From: Oscillospiraceae bacterium
Lineage (GTDB): Bacteria > Bacillota > Clostridia > Oscillospirales > Acutalibacteraceae
Reading direction: 5' to 3'
Assembly (NCBI GenBank): GCA_015066385.1
Contig: SVOJ01000012.1
Span: 1-64,000 of the forward strand
DNA length: 64,000 bases
In this document: piece by piece, positions 1-7,422 of the stretch
Position numbering within the stretch: the first letter of the stretch is position 1
How the letters are laid out: the number at the start of each line of letters is the position of its first letter
Notes under the pieces: generated by a model
What the model was told of the DNA's origin: nothing
The model's database searches: none
What the model saw: only the letters and a program-made list of their open reading frames with translations
Translations under genes and position numbers: made by a program

Positions 1-67
1 TACTATCTCGCCCTCGTTTCTGTTTTGCCCTGTTCGCTTTTCTTCTAACATTTTCATCACCATATTC

Positions 68-96
68 ATTATACCATAAATATGACAAAAAGCCAA
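68..96 (-). promoter_or_regulatory. Leftward promoter at the window edge
   Basis: On the minus strand TTGGCT (96-91), a 17-base spacer and a perfect TATAAT (73-68) point out of the window to the left. The bases at the very edge (about 16-1) read as a purine-rich GAGGGCGAGAT stretch, like a ribosome site whose start codon lies just outside. In-frame ATGs at 57 and 51 open a short reading frame but lack a clear ribosome site. The gene it serves cannot be seen. Confidence 0.5.
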
Positions 97-124
97 GTAA
101 AAACTGGACTTTTTCGACAGTCTG

Positions 125-156
125 AGCCGCACAGGAAACTGTGCGGCTTGTTTTTT
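125..156 (+). terminator. Intrinsic terminator-like hairpin
   Basis: A perfect 10-bp stem (AGCCGCACAG / CTGTGCGGCT, loop GAAA) is followed by T-rich sequence at 148-156. No plus-strand gene is visible to its left, so it may end a transcript from outside or insulate the next operon. Confidence 0.65.
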
Positions 157-206
157 GATTAACAGAAACGTGGGAAAGGATAAAAAATAAAATATTTAAA
201 AAAGTA

Positions 207-235
207 TTGATTTTAGTTGACAACCATGATATATT
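207..235 (+). promoter_or_regulatory. Promoter of the RelA/SpoT-domain operon
   Basis: TTGATT (207-212), a 17-base spacer and TATATT (230-235) lie 65 bases before the ATG at 301. A GGAGGG ribosome site sits at about 289-294. Confidence 0.55.
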
Positions 236-300
236 ATGCTTTGTATAAGTGTAAACAAGCACCTATTATGCGCATATTATTTAGTGAAGGAGGGTAAGAT

Positions 301-1371
301 ATGGATTGCGACAACACCAAAGTAAGAATAGAAAATTTCCGCTTATGGTATGAAAGCGCACAGCCTAATTATGAAGCTGCTGCAAAATACGTTTTGAATC
401 GAATTTTGTCGTATTTGAAGACACAAAAAGTTAGTGTTGCTTATAGTGGTAGCAGAGCTAAAACTATTGATAGTGCTTATGAAAAAGCAAAGAAGCAGAT
501 TAAAGTAGGCAATCGGTATGAATTGAAATATTCTGATCCTAAAAACGAAATTATGGATTTTGCAGGCGTTAGAATAGTTGTATACTTGCCTTCGGAAATA
601 GATGCGATTTGTAGTGCTGTTGAGCAATTGTTTGTAAACAATATTAGAAAAGATGATAGTGAGAATAAAGCAGATAGATTAGGAAAAGATAAAGTTGGCT
701 ATCTATCTATCCACTATGTTATTGAGATCAATACCGACCAACCGGAGCATAAACACTTAAACGATTTAAAATGCGAAATTCAAATTCGTACAGTTTTACA
801 AGATGCTTGGGCACAGATTTTTCATGATAGGGTTTACAAAGGAACCATTGAGAACGATACAAATGAGACCATTGAAAGAAAAATCAATCTTTTATCAGGA
901 ACTCTTGAATTAATTGATAATCAAATTAATGAAATTGTTGCTTATTACGATAGTAAAAATGGAAATTTGGATTTGAAATCATATCAAAAACTTTTAAATG
1001 ATCCAATTTGTGAAAAATCATTAACTCAATATTGCAACTTATTGATGCAAGGAAAAGTAGAAAAATTTTATTCCTATGAACAAATTAAGAATTTACTTGA
1101 TGCATTTGGAATTAAAACCATAAGAGAATTGGATTATCATGTTGATAATGGTTTTATACAAGAATTGATAGCAAAAAATATTTCTATTACTTTTGATAGA
1201 TTAATCAGATACATACTAATTGTTAGCGATTATAACAAATTTTTTGATTGTATCGATAAATCAAAAAAATTTGTTATTAATGAAGCAATTTATGAATTGT
1301 TAGATCAATTTATTGACATGAAAACAGTTTCCAAGTATAAATTTTTAAAGAGAGAAGATGAAACTAATTAA
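301..1371 (+). CDS. RelA/SpoT-domain nucleotidyltransferase (small alarmone-synthetase-like)
   Basis: A 356-residue protein. The N-terminal half carries a RelA/SpoT synthetase fold: GSRAKT (~50-55), DFAGVRIVV with the likely metal-binding Asp (~86-94), GYLSIHY (~133-139) and EIQIRT with the likely catalytic Glu (~159-164), then DAWAQIFHD. The last form is typical of stand-alone family members found near mobile DNA rather than housekeeping Rel. There is no HD hydrolase, TGS or ACT domain. The C-terminal ~170 residues are helical and unrecognised. Family members make (p)ppGpp or pppApp, or pyrophosphorylate tRNA as toxSAS toxins; which applies here cannot be told. It is the first gene of a three-gene AT-rich unit and its TAA overlaps the next ATG (TAATG). 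The start has a good GGAGGG site. A toxin or anti-phage role is inference. Confidence 0.8.
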   Translation: MDCDNTKVRIENFRLWYESAQPNYEAAAKYVLNRILSYLKTQKVSVAYSGSRAKTIDSAYEKAKKQIKVGNRYELKYSDPKNEIMDFAGVRIVVYLPSEIDAICSAVEQLFVNNIRKDDSENKADRLGKDKVGYLSIHYVIEINTDQPEHKHLNDLKCEIQIRTVLQDAWAQIFHDRVYKGTIENDTNETIERKINLLSGTLELIDNQINEIVAYYDSKNGNLDLKSYQKLLNDPICEKSLTQYCNLLMQGKVEKFYSYEQIKNLLDAFGIKTIRELDYHVDNGFIQELIAKNISITFDRLIRYILIVSDYNKFFDCIDKSKKFVINEAIYELLDQFIDMKTVSKYKFLKREDETN

Positions 1372-1562
1372 TGAATAACGACAAAATTTTCGGGATTAGC
1401 ATAGAGGAAATAGAGAAACAATGTGATATGCATCCCTTGCACTGTGATAAAAACTCCCCCATTAACGATAATGAATACTTGGAACCTTGTATTAGAGGTG
1501 CAGAGAAGATTTTGAGAGATGAAAAAAAGCGAGAGATGATGAAAAAGATTTATAGGAGATAA
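1371..1562 (+). CDS. Small charged protein in the RelA/SpoT operon, unknown
   Basis: A 63-residue protein with no recognised family. It is highly charged, with a Cys/His cluster in the first half (CDMHPLHC, ~19-26) and a lysine/arginine-rich C-terminal helix. It starts inside the stop of the RelA/SpoT gene (TAATG), so the two are likely translationally coupled, and it ends 2 bases before the next ATG. Its size and coupling fit an antitoxin or accessory subunit, but nothing in the sequence proves this. Confidence 0.6.
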   Translation: MNNDKIFGISIEEIEKQCDMHPLHCDKNSPINDNEYLEPCIRGAEKILRDEKKREMMKKIYRR

Positions 1563-1564
1563 GT

Positions 1565-2134
1565 ATGACTTTCGAAAATCGATGGAAAAACGAAATTATA
1601 CCTTATTCCAAGCCGGATAAAGAATATGTTAAGAAAGCTATGTCGCAAATTGAAGATGTTGTAAAAAAATATTGCGAGATTGCGGATTTTGATTTTTCAA
1701 GAATTAAAGTTAATGTTCCCGCTTTGGAAGATGTTATTATAAGAACCGACATGAGGATTTTATATTTTGCGATTTTTCATCAAGAAATGAAGCCTAATGA
1801 GTATAAAAGAATCACGGGATTATTGGTTTTTTGGCTTTTAAAGCGCCATCCTTTTTGGGTTGAGGCATTACCAACTGATGATGAGCAGATTGCGAGAATT
1901 GTTTCTTGTATAAATGAAAAAATTGCTCTACATATAGTTGTATCGCTTCTATCCGAGTACAATTCTGACTTTTTCGAGCACGGAGAAGATCTTGTGAATA
2001 GTTATACTCGAGAGTTAGAGTATTCTTTCACCTACAGAGACTTAAGTAAAGAATCATTGTTCTTGTTGTTCGACCCATTTTACTATGAACATGTCTTTGC
2101 GAATTCATATAAAGATGATGCGGTGGTTTTTTGA
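1565..2134 (+). CDS. Hypothetical protein, third gene of the RelA/SpoT unit
   Basis: A 189-residue protein of unknown family. It is mixed alpha/acidic, with a hydrophobic central stretch around GLLVFWLLKRHPFW (~85-98) and aromatic segments near the C-terminus. There is no signal peptide and no clear catalytic motif. AGGAGATAAGT before the ATG provides the ribosome site within the preceding gene end. Codon use is as AT-rich as its two neighbours, so the three genes probably moved together. A partner or immunity role beside the nucleotidyltransferase is a guess. Confidence 0.6.
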   Translation: MTFENRWKNEIIPYSKPDKEYVKKAMSQIEDVVKKYCEIADFDFSRIKVNVPALEDVIIRTDMRILYFAIFHQEMKPNEYKRITGLLVFWLLKRHPFWVEALPTDDEQIARIVSCINEKIALHIVVSLLSEYNSDFFEHGEDLVNSYTRELEYSFTYRDLSKESLFLLFDPFYYEHVFANSYKDDAVVF

Positions 2135-2175
2135 TAATAATCATGGTAACATTCATTGAAAATAATGTAAATAAT

Positions 2176-2212
2176 ACACACAGCGGCGAGGATAAACCTT
2201 GCCGCTGTGTGT
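2176..2212. terminator. Hairpin closing the RelA/SpoT unit
   Basis: A 12-bp perfect stem, ACACACAGCGGC (2176-2187) with its complement at 2201-2212. It has no strong T-run on either side, so termination is likely but not certain. It also abuts the stop of the convergent DUF6809 remnant. Confidence 0.55.
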
Positions 2213-2479
2213 TATTCAGCTAATGTCTCGATGGCAATCTGCATCCCGAGTTTGAAAGCATACTCAAAGATGGCTACCTCTGCCAAGCTCATATACTCGC
2301 TCCAACAATCGTGGAATTTCTCAAAGGTTTCTTTCTGCTCATGGGAAAAGCTTTTTCTCCAAGTCCTCGTGGTACCTTGACATATAGCCAAGCAGCTCTT
2401 TCATTTCCTTGGAGTTGGTTCGGCTATCTTCTTGTGGGATAATATTTCCGCGCCACAGTTCATTGATAATCGACTTCAT
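2212..2479 (-). pseudogene. DUF6809-like small protein, frameshifted
   Basis: Read from the ATG at 2479, the frame gives MKSIINELWRGNI... and meets TGA after LEKKLFP. One base out of frame the protein continues as EQKETFEKFHDCW... to a TAA at 2214-2212. Removing one C of the CCC run (plus-strand 2343-2345) restores one reading frame of about 88 residues. The pattern (LWxGxI at the start, LExKL-xxEQKETFEK in the middle, a GMQ helix at the end) is that of DUF6809 proteins of Clostridia mobile elements. Its ATG overlaps the stop of the TnpV gene (ATGA). A sequencing error in the C-run is the main alternative. Confidence 0.65.
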
Positions 2480-2814
2480 ACCAACACCACCTCCCGCAAA
2501 ACAATCTCTTCCGCGCTTGTCTTGATGCTGCTCATCTCTGCAACCAAACGGAGCATATCGAGAGCTTTCAAATTCTCGTCAACACCTCTTCGGCAGTGAG
2601 GCGGGGGGATGATGGCTTCAAGCATTTCGTTTGCTTCAAGGTCAATTTCGTGCAACCGAGCGTACAGTTTGCCTTCTGTCAGAAGCGTAGTGTACCTTTT
2701 GCGACGGTGTTGTTTGATGTAATAAATGTGCATCCGCCCATACTGGCCGATCTGATAGTCGGTCTGTTTGGGGAGAGCCCCTCGCCGGGGGTTCCCTATT
2801 TGTGCGAAGCACAA
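2476..2814 (-). CDS. tnpV: TnpV transposon-encoded protein, N-terminus altered
   Basis: A 112-codon frame matching the TnpV family of Clostridia transposons from about residue 18 on: QTDYQIGQYGRMH, then YTTLLTEGKLYARLHEIDLEANEML, then ..LKALDMLRLV and SAEEIVLRE. The usual N-terminal segment (about 20 residues) is missing; the frame instead opens inside a palindromic repeat (GTGCTTCGCAC), so the start is uncertain and the gene may be dead. TnpV has no known catalytic role and travels with conjugative or mobilisable elements. With the broken DUF6809 gene it marks a decayed mobile element beside the RelA/SpoT unit. Confidence 0.65.
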   Translation of the reverse strand: MCFAQIGNPRRGALPKQTDYQIGQYGRMHIYYIKQHRRKRYTTLLTEGKLYARLHEIDLEANEMLEAIIPPPHCRRGVDENLKALDMLRLVAEMSSIKTSAEEIVLREVVLV

Positions 2815-3191
2815 ACAATAAACGCAATTACTTGATTTTCAGATGAAATGAAATAAACTTACAATTTTAGTTTTACTGATTTATGATTTATCATCAATAT
2901 ATTGATCGATCTGCTATGGTGCTTCGCACTTGAGATGCTGACAGCCCCGTCCCCTTTTGTCTGCTTCGCAGACATTTTCCTCACACCGTGGGGAAATCTT
3001 CCCCCGGCGAGGGTTTTCTTAACAACTTTCCTGCGCTTTTTGAAGCATAAGGAATTCCGCTCGTTGCGACGAGCGGCAAGGGCGTTGCCCTTTGAACCCA
3101 CAAGCTTTTGAGAAAAGCTTGACCAAAACTTTTAATAATTGACAAGCAACCAAACTTCTGCAAAACAAACAGCCCGATAAACCGTAATTTG
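2785..3191. repeat. Gene-free stretch of short palindromic repeats
   Basis: About 400 bases without a convincing gene. It contains a series of small palindromes: GTGCGAAGCAC (~2802), GTGCTTCGCAC (~2920), TCTGCTTCGCAGA (~2958), CCGCTCGTTGCGACGAGCGG (~3057), AAGGGCGTTGCCCTT (~3078) and AAGCTTTTGAGAAAAGCTT (~3101). The reading frames here in all phases are low-complexity and overlap each other. The right end (3171-3191) is repeated exactly, inverted, at 16157-16177. It resembles dispersed non-coding repeats of gut Clostridia. Confidence 0.6.
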
Positions 3192-3222
3192 ACAAAAAAA
3201 ACAGGACTGCGAAAGTCCTGTC
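3192..3222 (-). terminator. Terminator of the hflX-ttcA-apgM-esterase operon
   Basis: On the minus strand ACAGGACT-TTCG-CAGTCCTGT is followed by eight T residues, just after the esterase stop at 3233. Confidence 0.85.
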
Positions 3223-3232
3223 TTTATATGCC

Positions 3233-3988
3233 TTATTGCAATGCAAAGTTAATGAAGCGTTCCACATGGCGATCCCAGAACCCCCATTCGTGTGTGCCGT
3301 CTTCAAAGCAGCTCTCCACGGTCAGACCTTCCTGTTCTGCCTTGGCAAGGAATGCACGGCTGGTTTTGACCAGATGATCCTGCAAACCGCAGGAAACATA
3401 CAGTTTCAGGTCTTTATGCCGTTCGCCGTCGAGCAAGGCGGTCGGGTTCAGAGGACTCGTGGCGGGGTCGTCCATAAAGGGAATCATAAACGGAAATTCT
3501 TTAGCAAGACGGTCTTTGTTCACCAAGGCGACATCCGTAAAATCAAGCACCCCCGAAAAACTGCCTGCGGCAAAATAACGGCAGGGATTGTTGAGTGCCA
3601 TCTTCATCGCACCCATACCGCCCATGGAAAGACCTGCAATAAAATTTTTGTCACGCGCAAGCGAGAGCCCGAACAGGTTGTGCAGATAAGCGGGCAATTC
3701 TTCGGTAATGTGAGTGTAATAATTCTGTCCCAGGCAATCATCGCAATACATGCTTCTGCCGGCGGTGGGCATGACGACCACAATATCATTCTGCGTGGCG
3801 TATTTTTCAATGCGGGAATAGCGTGTCCATGCAGAGCCGTCATCGGAAAGACCGTGCAACAACCACAGCACCTTGCGGGATGCCATGGACGGACGGTTTT
3901 TCAGTGTGTTCGCATCGGGCAGACAAACATAAACCTGTGTGCACATGCCGAGTTGTTCGGAGAAAAAGTCAAGAACGGATAATGCCAT
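3233..3988 (-). CDS. Esterase of the EstA / S-formylglutathione-hydrolase-like family
   Basis: A 251-residue alpha/beta hydrolase without a signal peptide. Visible are the oxyanion region LLHGLSDDGSAW (~43-54), the nucleophile elbow GLSMGG (~119-124, Ser nucleophile) and a C-terminal DGTHEWGFW holding the catalytic His; the acid is probably in CGLQDHL. This family (EstA, feruloyl/tributyrin esterases) cleaves short acyl esters in the cytoplasm or at the cell surface. It is last in the operon, 34 bases after apgM and followed by a strong terminator. AAGGGGCGAG precedes the ATG. The natural substrate is unknown. Confidence 0.85.
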   Translation of the reverse strand: MALSVLDFFSEQLGMCTQVYVCLPDANTLKNRPSMASRKVLWLLHGLSDDGSAWTRYSRIEKYATQNDIVVVMPTAGRSMYCDDCLGQNYYTHITEELPAYLHNLFGLSLARDKNFIAGLSMGGMGAMKMALNNPCRYFAAGSFSGVLDFTDVALVNKDRLAKEFPFMIPFMDDPATSPLNPTALLDGERHKDLKLYVSCGLQDHLVKTSRAFLAKAEQEGLTVESCFEDGTHEWGFWDRHVERFINFALQ

Positions 3989-4022
3989 TTTACTCGCCCC
4001 TTTTTGTTTTTTATTTTAAAAA

Positions 4023-5231
4023 TCAGTCTTTCAGAAAATGTTTCATCAACAAAGCACCGCTGTCAAAGTAATTTCCTGTTGTCTTGGCGGTATTTTCGTT
4101 GATGGTGTCCACACCGTCTTTTTCCTTTGTGCTGTCATAGATCATATACGGTACGGGATCGCTTGCATGGGTGCGGGTGACGATGGGGGTGGGATGATCG
4201 GGCAGGATCATCACTTTGTAGTCGCCGTATTTTTCGAGTTCGGGCAACAGTACGGACAAAACAAGTTCGTCGATCAGTTCAATGGAACGAACCTTATTTT
4301 CGGGTTCATTGCGGTGGCCGCATTCGTCGGGTGCTTCAAAATGCAGATACACAAAGTCGGCACCGTTTCTGAATTCTTCCACGGCACAAGCGGCTTTGCC
4401 TGCAAAATTGGTATCCATATACCCCGTTGCGCCTTCCACGTCGGGGGTTCTCATTTTTGCACAACCGCCGATGCCCTTGAGCAGGTCAACCGCGGAAATC
4501 ACGGAGCCTTTCAGCCCGAACTTGTCTTCAAAGCTTTCCAGTGCGGGCTTGGTGCCTTCACCCCACAGCCAGATGGAGTTGGCAGGCAGTTCCCCCTTGG
4601 CAATGCGGGCTTGGTTCACGGGATGGTCTTTGAGCACATCGTAACTCTTTTTCATCATAGCGATGAGGTCTTTTGCGTTTTCGGATGTGGACAGATATTC
4701 ACCGACCACTCTGCCCGTGATGTCATGCGGCGGGGTCATTTTGCCAAGATCGACTGTGCCGTTTTCCCACACAAGGCAATGGCGGTAGGCAACACCGCCG
4801 TAAAAACGGTAAATTTCATTGCCGAAGGCTTCCTGCACGGCTTTGATGAGCTCGTGGGCTTCGGCGGTGGAAATATCGCCTGCGGAATAATCCACCATGG
4901 TCTTGTCGGCATAATTTTCTTCGTCAGACACGGTGACAAGATTGCAACGCAGGGTCACATCCGTGTCCTTGAGTTCAACACCGATGCTGACCGCTTCCAG
5001 CGGAGAACGACCCGTGTAGCATTCGTAAGGGTCATAGCCGAGCACCGACAGATTGCCGATTTCGCTGCCGGGCTTGAGTCCGTCACCGATGGTTTTTACA
5101 AGGCCGACCTCCCCTTTTTTTGCCATGCCGTCAAACAGGGGCTTATTGGCACATTCCATGGGGGTCTTGCCATCCAGGGCAGGCACGGGATAGTCCGCCA
5201 TGCCGTCATATAAAATTACTGCGTATTTCAT
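4023..5231 (-). CDS. apgM: Cofactor-independent phosphoglycerate mutase, archaeal type
   Basis: A 402-residue protein of the alkaline-phosphatase-fold mutases that interconvert 3- and 2-phosphoglycerate in glycolysis. It begins MKYAVILYDGMADYP with the metal-binding Asp, then GSEIGNLSVLGYDP with the phosphoserine region (~55-68), YTGRSPLEA, HFEAPDECGH (~298-307) and LPDHPTP and TRTHASDPVP motifs for metal ligands near the C-terminus. Length and motifs match ApgM rather than the 510-residue GpmI. It sits 21 bases after ttcA and is probably cotranscribed. Some members were first called phosphonopyruvate decarboxylase-related, which the motif set makes less likely. Confidence 0.92.
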   Translation of the reverse strand: MKYAVILYDGMADYPVPALDGKTPMECANKPLFDGMAKKGEVGLVKTIGDGLKPGSEIGNLSVLGYDPYECYTGRSPLEAVSIGVELKDTDVTLRCNLVTVSDEENYADKTMVDYSAGDISTAEAHELIKAVQEAFGNEIYRFYGGVAYRHCLVWENGTVDLGKMTPPHDITGRVVGEYLSTSENAKDLIAMMKKSYDVLKDHPVNQARIAKGELPANSIWLWGEGTKPALESFEDKFGLKGSVISAVDLLKGIGGCAKMRTPDVEGATGYMDTNFAGKAACAVEEFRNGADFVYLHFEAPDECGHRNEPENKVRSIELIDELVLSVLLPELEKYGDYKVMILPDHPTPIVTRTHASDPVPYMIYDSTKEKDGVDTINENTAKTTGNYFDSGALLMKHFLKD

Positions 5232-5252
5232 TGTATGTATCTCCTCTCGGGT

Positions 5253-5987
5253 TTAATCTGTATTCATGGGGCTGTCGGGATTCCAGCCGGATATACTGCC
5301 CCGCTCCAATGCACCGATGATTTTCTCACGCAGATGCGGATAGTCTTTTTCCAGCGTATTGAGCAGATTTTTCATATTTTCACGCTCGCTGTGCCCGTCC
5401 ATGGGACAACCGCTTTTCTGCACGGGAAGATTGTTTCTTTCTGCCGCACTTGCAACAACCCCTTCACGGGCAAGCACCATGGGACGGATGACAAAAATAT
5501 CTTTTCTTGACAGATAGGTCACGGGACGGAAACATTCGATTCTGCCGCCCGACAGCAGGTTCATCATGAATGTTTCTGCCGCATCGTCCATGTGATGCCC
5601 CAAAGCGAGTTTATTGCAACCCATTTCCTTTGCCGCATCGTGCAGGGAACCTCTTCTCATTTTCGCACAAAGTGAACAAGGATTATCCTCTTTGCGGTAT
5701 TCAAAAATGACCTTTGCAAGCTCGGTTTTTTTGACAAGGTATTCAATATTGTGCTGTTCGCATAGGGCTTTGACCTGTGCCCAGTCGGCGCCGTTTTCAA
5801 AACCCATATCGAGCGTGATGCCGACAACTTCGTATTTTTTCGGATAAAACCTGCGCATCTGTGCGAGACCGACAAGCAAAGCCAGTGAATCCTTGCCGCC
5901 CGAAACACCGACGGCAATGCGGTCCCCGTCTTCAATCATGTTGTATTTTTCCATTGCCGCACGCATGCGACTCATCAGATTCTGCAT
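5253..5987 (-). CDS. ttcA: tRNA 2-thiocytidine(32) synthetase family, TtcA
   Basis: A 244-residue PP-loop ATPase. GVSGGKDSLALL (~28-39) binds ATP and CSLCAKMRRG (~129-138) supplies the CxxC pair that holds an iron-sulfur cluster or persulfide; a further Cys lies in KSGCPMDGHS. The family thiolates C32 of some tRNAs. GHHMDDAAETFMMNLL follows the usual TtcA pattern. The start codon overlaps the hflX stop by one base (TAATG), indicating coupled translation. TtcA and the related TilS-like thiolases are hard to separate by eye, but the CxxC placement favours TtcA. Confidence 0.88.
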   Translation of the reverse strand: MQNLMSRMRAAMEKYNMIEDGDRIAVGVSGGKDSLALLVGLAQMRRFYPKKYEVVGITLDMGFENGADWAQVKALCEQHNIEYLVKKTELAKVIFEYRKEDNPCSLCAKMRRGSLHDAAKEMGCNKLALGHHMDDAAETFMMNLLSGGRIECFRPVTYLSRKDIFVIRPMVLAREGVVASAAERNNLPVQKSGCPMDGHSERENMKNLLNTLEKDYPHLREKIIGALERGSISGWNPDSPMNTD

Positions 5988-7240
5988 TATGCGTCCTCCT
6001 CGGGGAGCACATAATCGAGCAGTTTCGGCAACAGTTCCACACCGACCACGGCATCCATGAACACACCGTCGGCACGGTATTCTTCCACAGACACAGCCCC
6101 TTCCCTGCGCACGCGATCGGTCAGACTTCCCTGCGTATAGGGCATGAGAAGCAAAACCCGTCTTCTTGTGGGCGGCAGTGCTTCCATGAGTGCATCCATA
6201 AGCTGATCGAAGCCCCTTCCGCTGAGTGCGGAAATCATGACCGCATCACGCGACACGGGCAACAGCCACGGGGTTTCCATAGCATCACATTTATTGTAGA
6301 CGGTGACGGTCGGCTTGTCGCCTGCACCGAGTTCCTGCAGAATGGAACGGGTCACGGCAAGATGATTTTCATATTCGGGGTCGGAGGCATCGCAGAGATT
6401 GAGAATCAAATCTGCATCCGCCGCTTCTTCGAGGGTGGATTTGAACGCTTCGACCAGTTTGGTGGGGAGCCGTGAAATGAATCCGACAGTATCAATAAGC
6501 ATGATTTCCCGTCCGTCGGGCAGTTTGAGTGCTCGCGAAGTGGGATCAAGGGTTGCAAAAAGTTTGTTTTCGGCAAGCACCCCCGCATCGGTCAGCGCAT
6601 TGAGAAGTGTCGATTTGCCTGCATTGGTATAACCGACAATGGCACAGGTGACAACCCCGTCCTTTTTGCGGCGTTTGCGGTGCAATTCACGGCGTTTTTC
6701 CAAAGAAGCAAGGCTTTCTTCAAGCGCATGAATGCGTCTGCGGATGTGTCGGCGGTCGCTTTCGAGTTTGCTTTCACCGGGACCTCTTGTGCCGATGCCG
6801 CCGCCGAGCCTTGACAGTTGCGTACCTCTGCCGGACAAACGGGGCAGTGAATATTTGAGTTGCGCAAGTTCCACCTGCAGTTTGCCTTCGGCTGTTCTTG
6901 CATTGCCTGCAAAAATATCAAGAATGAGCATGGTGCGGTCGATAACTCTGGTTTCGGTTGCATTTTCCATATTGCGCTGTTGCACGGGGGAAAGTTCCGC
7001 ATCGCAGATAATCAAATCAAGATTGTTGCACTGCGCAATGAGTCTTGCTTCTTCGAGCCTGCCTGCACCTAAAAAGCAGGCATTGTCGGGACGCTCTCTT
7101 TTTTGTGTAATGGTTGCAAAAACTTCACCGCCGGCGGTTTCCACCAACAGTCTGAGTTCTTCCAATGATGTTTCGGCATCAAAATCCCCTGTATCCACAC
7201 TTACAAGCAACACTTGCTCTTTCACAACAGACTCGTCCAT
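5987..7240 (-). CDS. hflX: Ribosome-associated GTPase HflX
   Basis: A 417-residue protein with an N-terminal HflX domain (~1-190) including LSRLGGGIGTRGPGESKLE before the linker helices, then a G domain: P-loop GYTNAGKSTL (~203-212), the TLDPTSR switch region, DTVGF (G3) and NKCD (G4). It binds 50S subunits and rescues stalled ribosomes under heat or antibiotic stress. GGAGGTTGC precedes the ATG and a promoter lies just upstream, so hflX leads the four-gene operon. Length is typical for the family. Confidence 0.95.
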   Translation of the reverse strand: MDESVVKEQVLLVSVDTGDFDAETSLEELRLLVETAGGEVFATITQKRERPDNACFLGAGRLEEARLIAQCNNLDLIICDAELSPVQQRNMENATETRVIDRTMLILDIFAGNARTAEGKLQVELAQLKYSLPRLSGRGTQLSRLGGGIGTRGPGESKLESDRRHIRRRIHALEESLASLEKRRELHRKRRKKDGVVTCAIVGYTNAGKSTLLNALTDAGVLAENKLFATLDPTSRALKLPDGREIMLIDTVGFISRLPTKLVEAFKSTLEEAADADLILNLCDASDPEYENHLAVTRSILQELGAGDKPTVTVYNKCDAMETPWLLPVSRDAVMISALSGRGFDQLMDALMEALPPTRRRVLLLMPYTQGSLTDRVRREGAVSVEEYRADGVFMDAVVGVELLPKLLDYVLPEEDA

Positions 7241-7272
7241 GCAACCTCCGATAAAACGATTTACTTTTACTT

Positions 7273-7301
7273 ATTATATTCTTTTTGTTTATTGTTTGCA
7301 A
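7273..7301 (-). promoter_or_regulatory. hflX operon promoter
   Basis: On the minus strand TTGCAA (7301-7296), a 17-base spacer and TATAAT (7278-7273), ending 33 bases before the hflX ATG. Confidence 0.75.
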
Positions 7302-7358
7302 TATTTTCAATAAAATTTATGTTTCCTTATTTAGAATAGAGATTATTCGGGAAGACAA

Positions 7359-7387
7359 TTGACTTTCGGGTCAGATTGTTGTATGAT
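7359..7387 (+). promoter_or_regulatory. Promoter of the secreted anchored protein gene
   Basis: TTGACT (7359-7364), a 17-base spacer and TATGAT (7382-7387); the start codon is at 7423. Confidence 0.7.
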
Positions 7388-7422
7388 AAAATTGATTTAA
7401 TGTGCAAAGGATTGAACATAAT

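Noticed and set aside
2859..3306. Several overlapping 60-95-codon ORFs in the repeat region
   Set aside because: They overlap in all phases, follow palindromes, and lack ribosome sites or family patterns.
4038..5213. 391-codon plus-strand ORF opposite apgM
   Set aside because: It is antisense to a gene with full ApgM motifs, has His/Phe/Gly-biased composition typical of a shadow frame, and no ribosome site.
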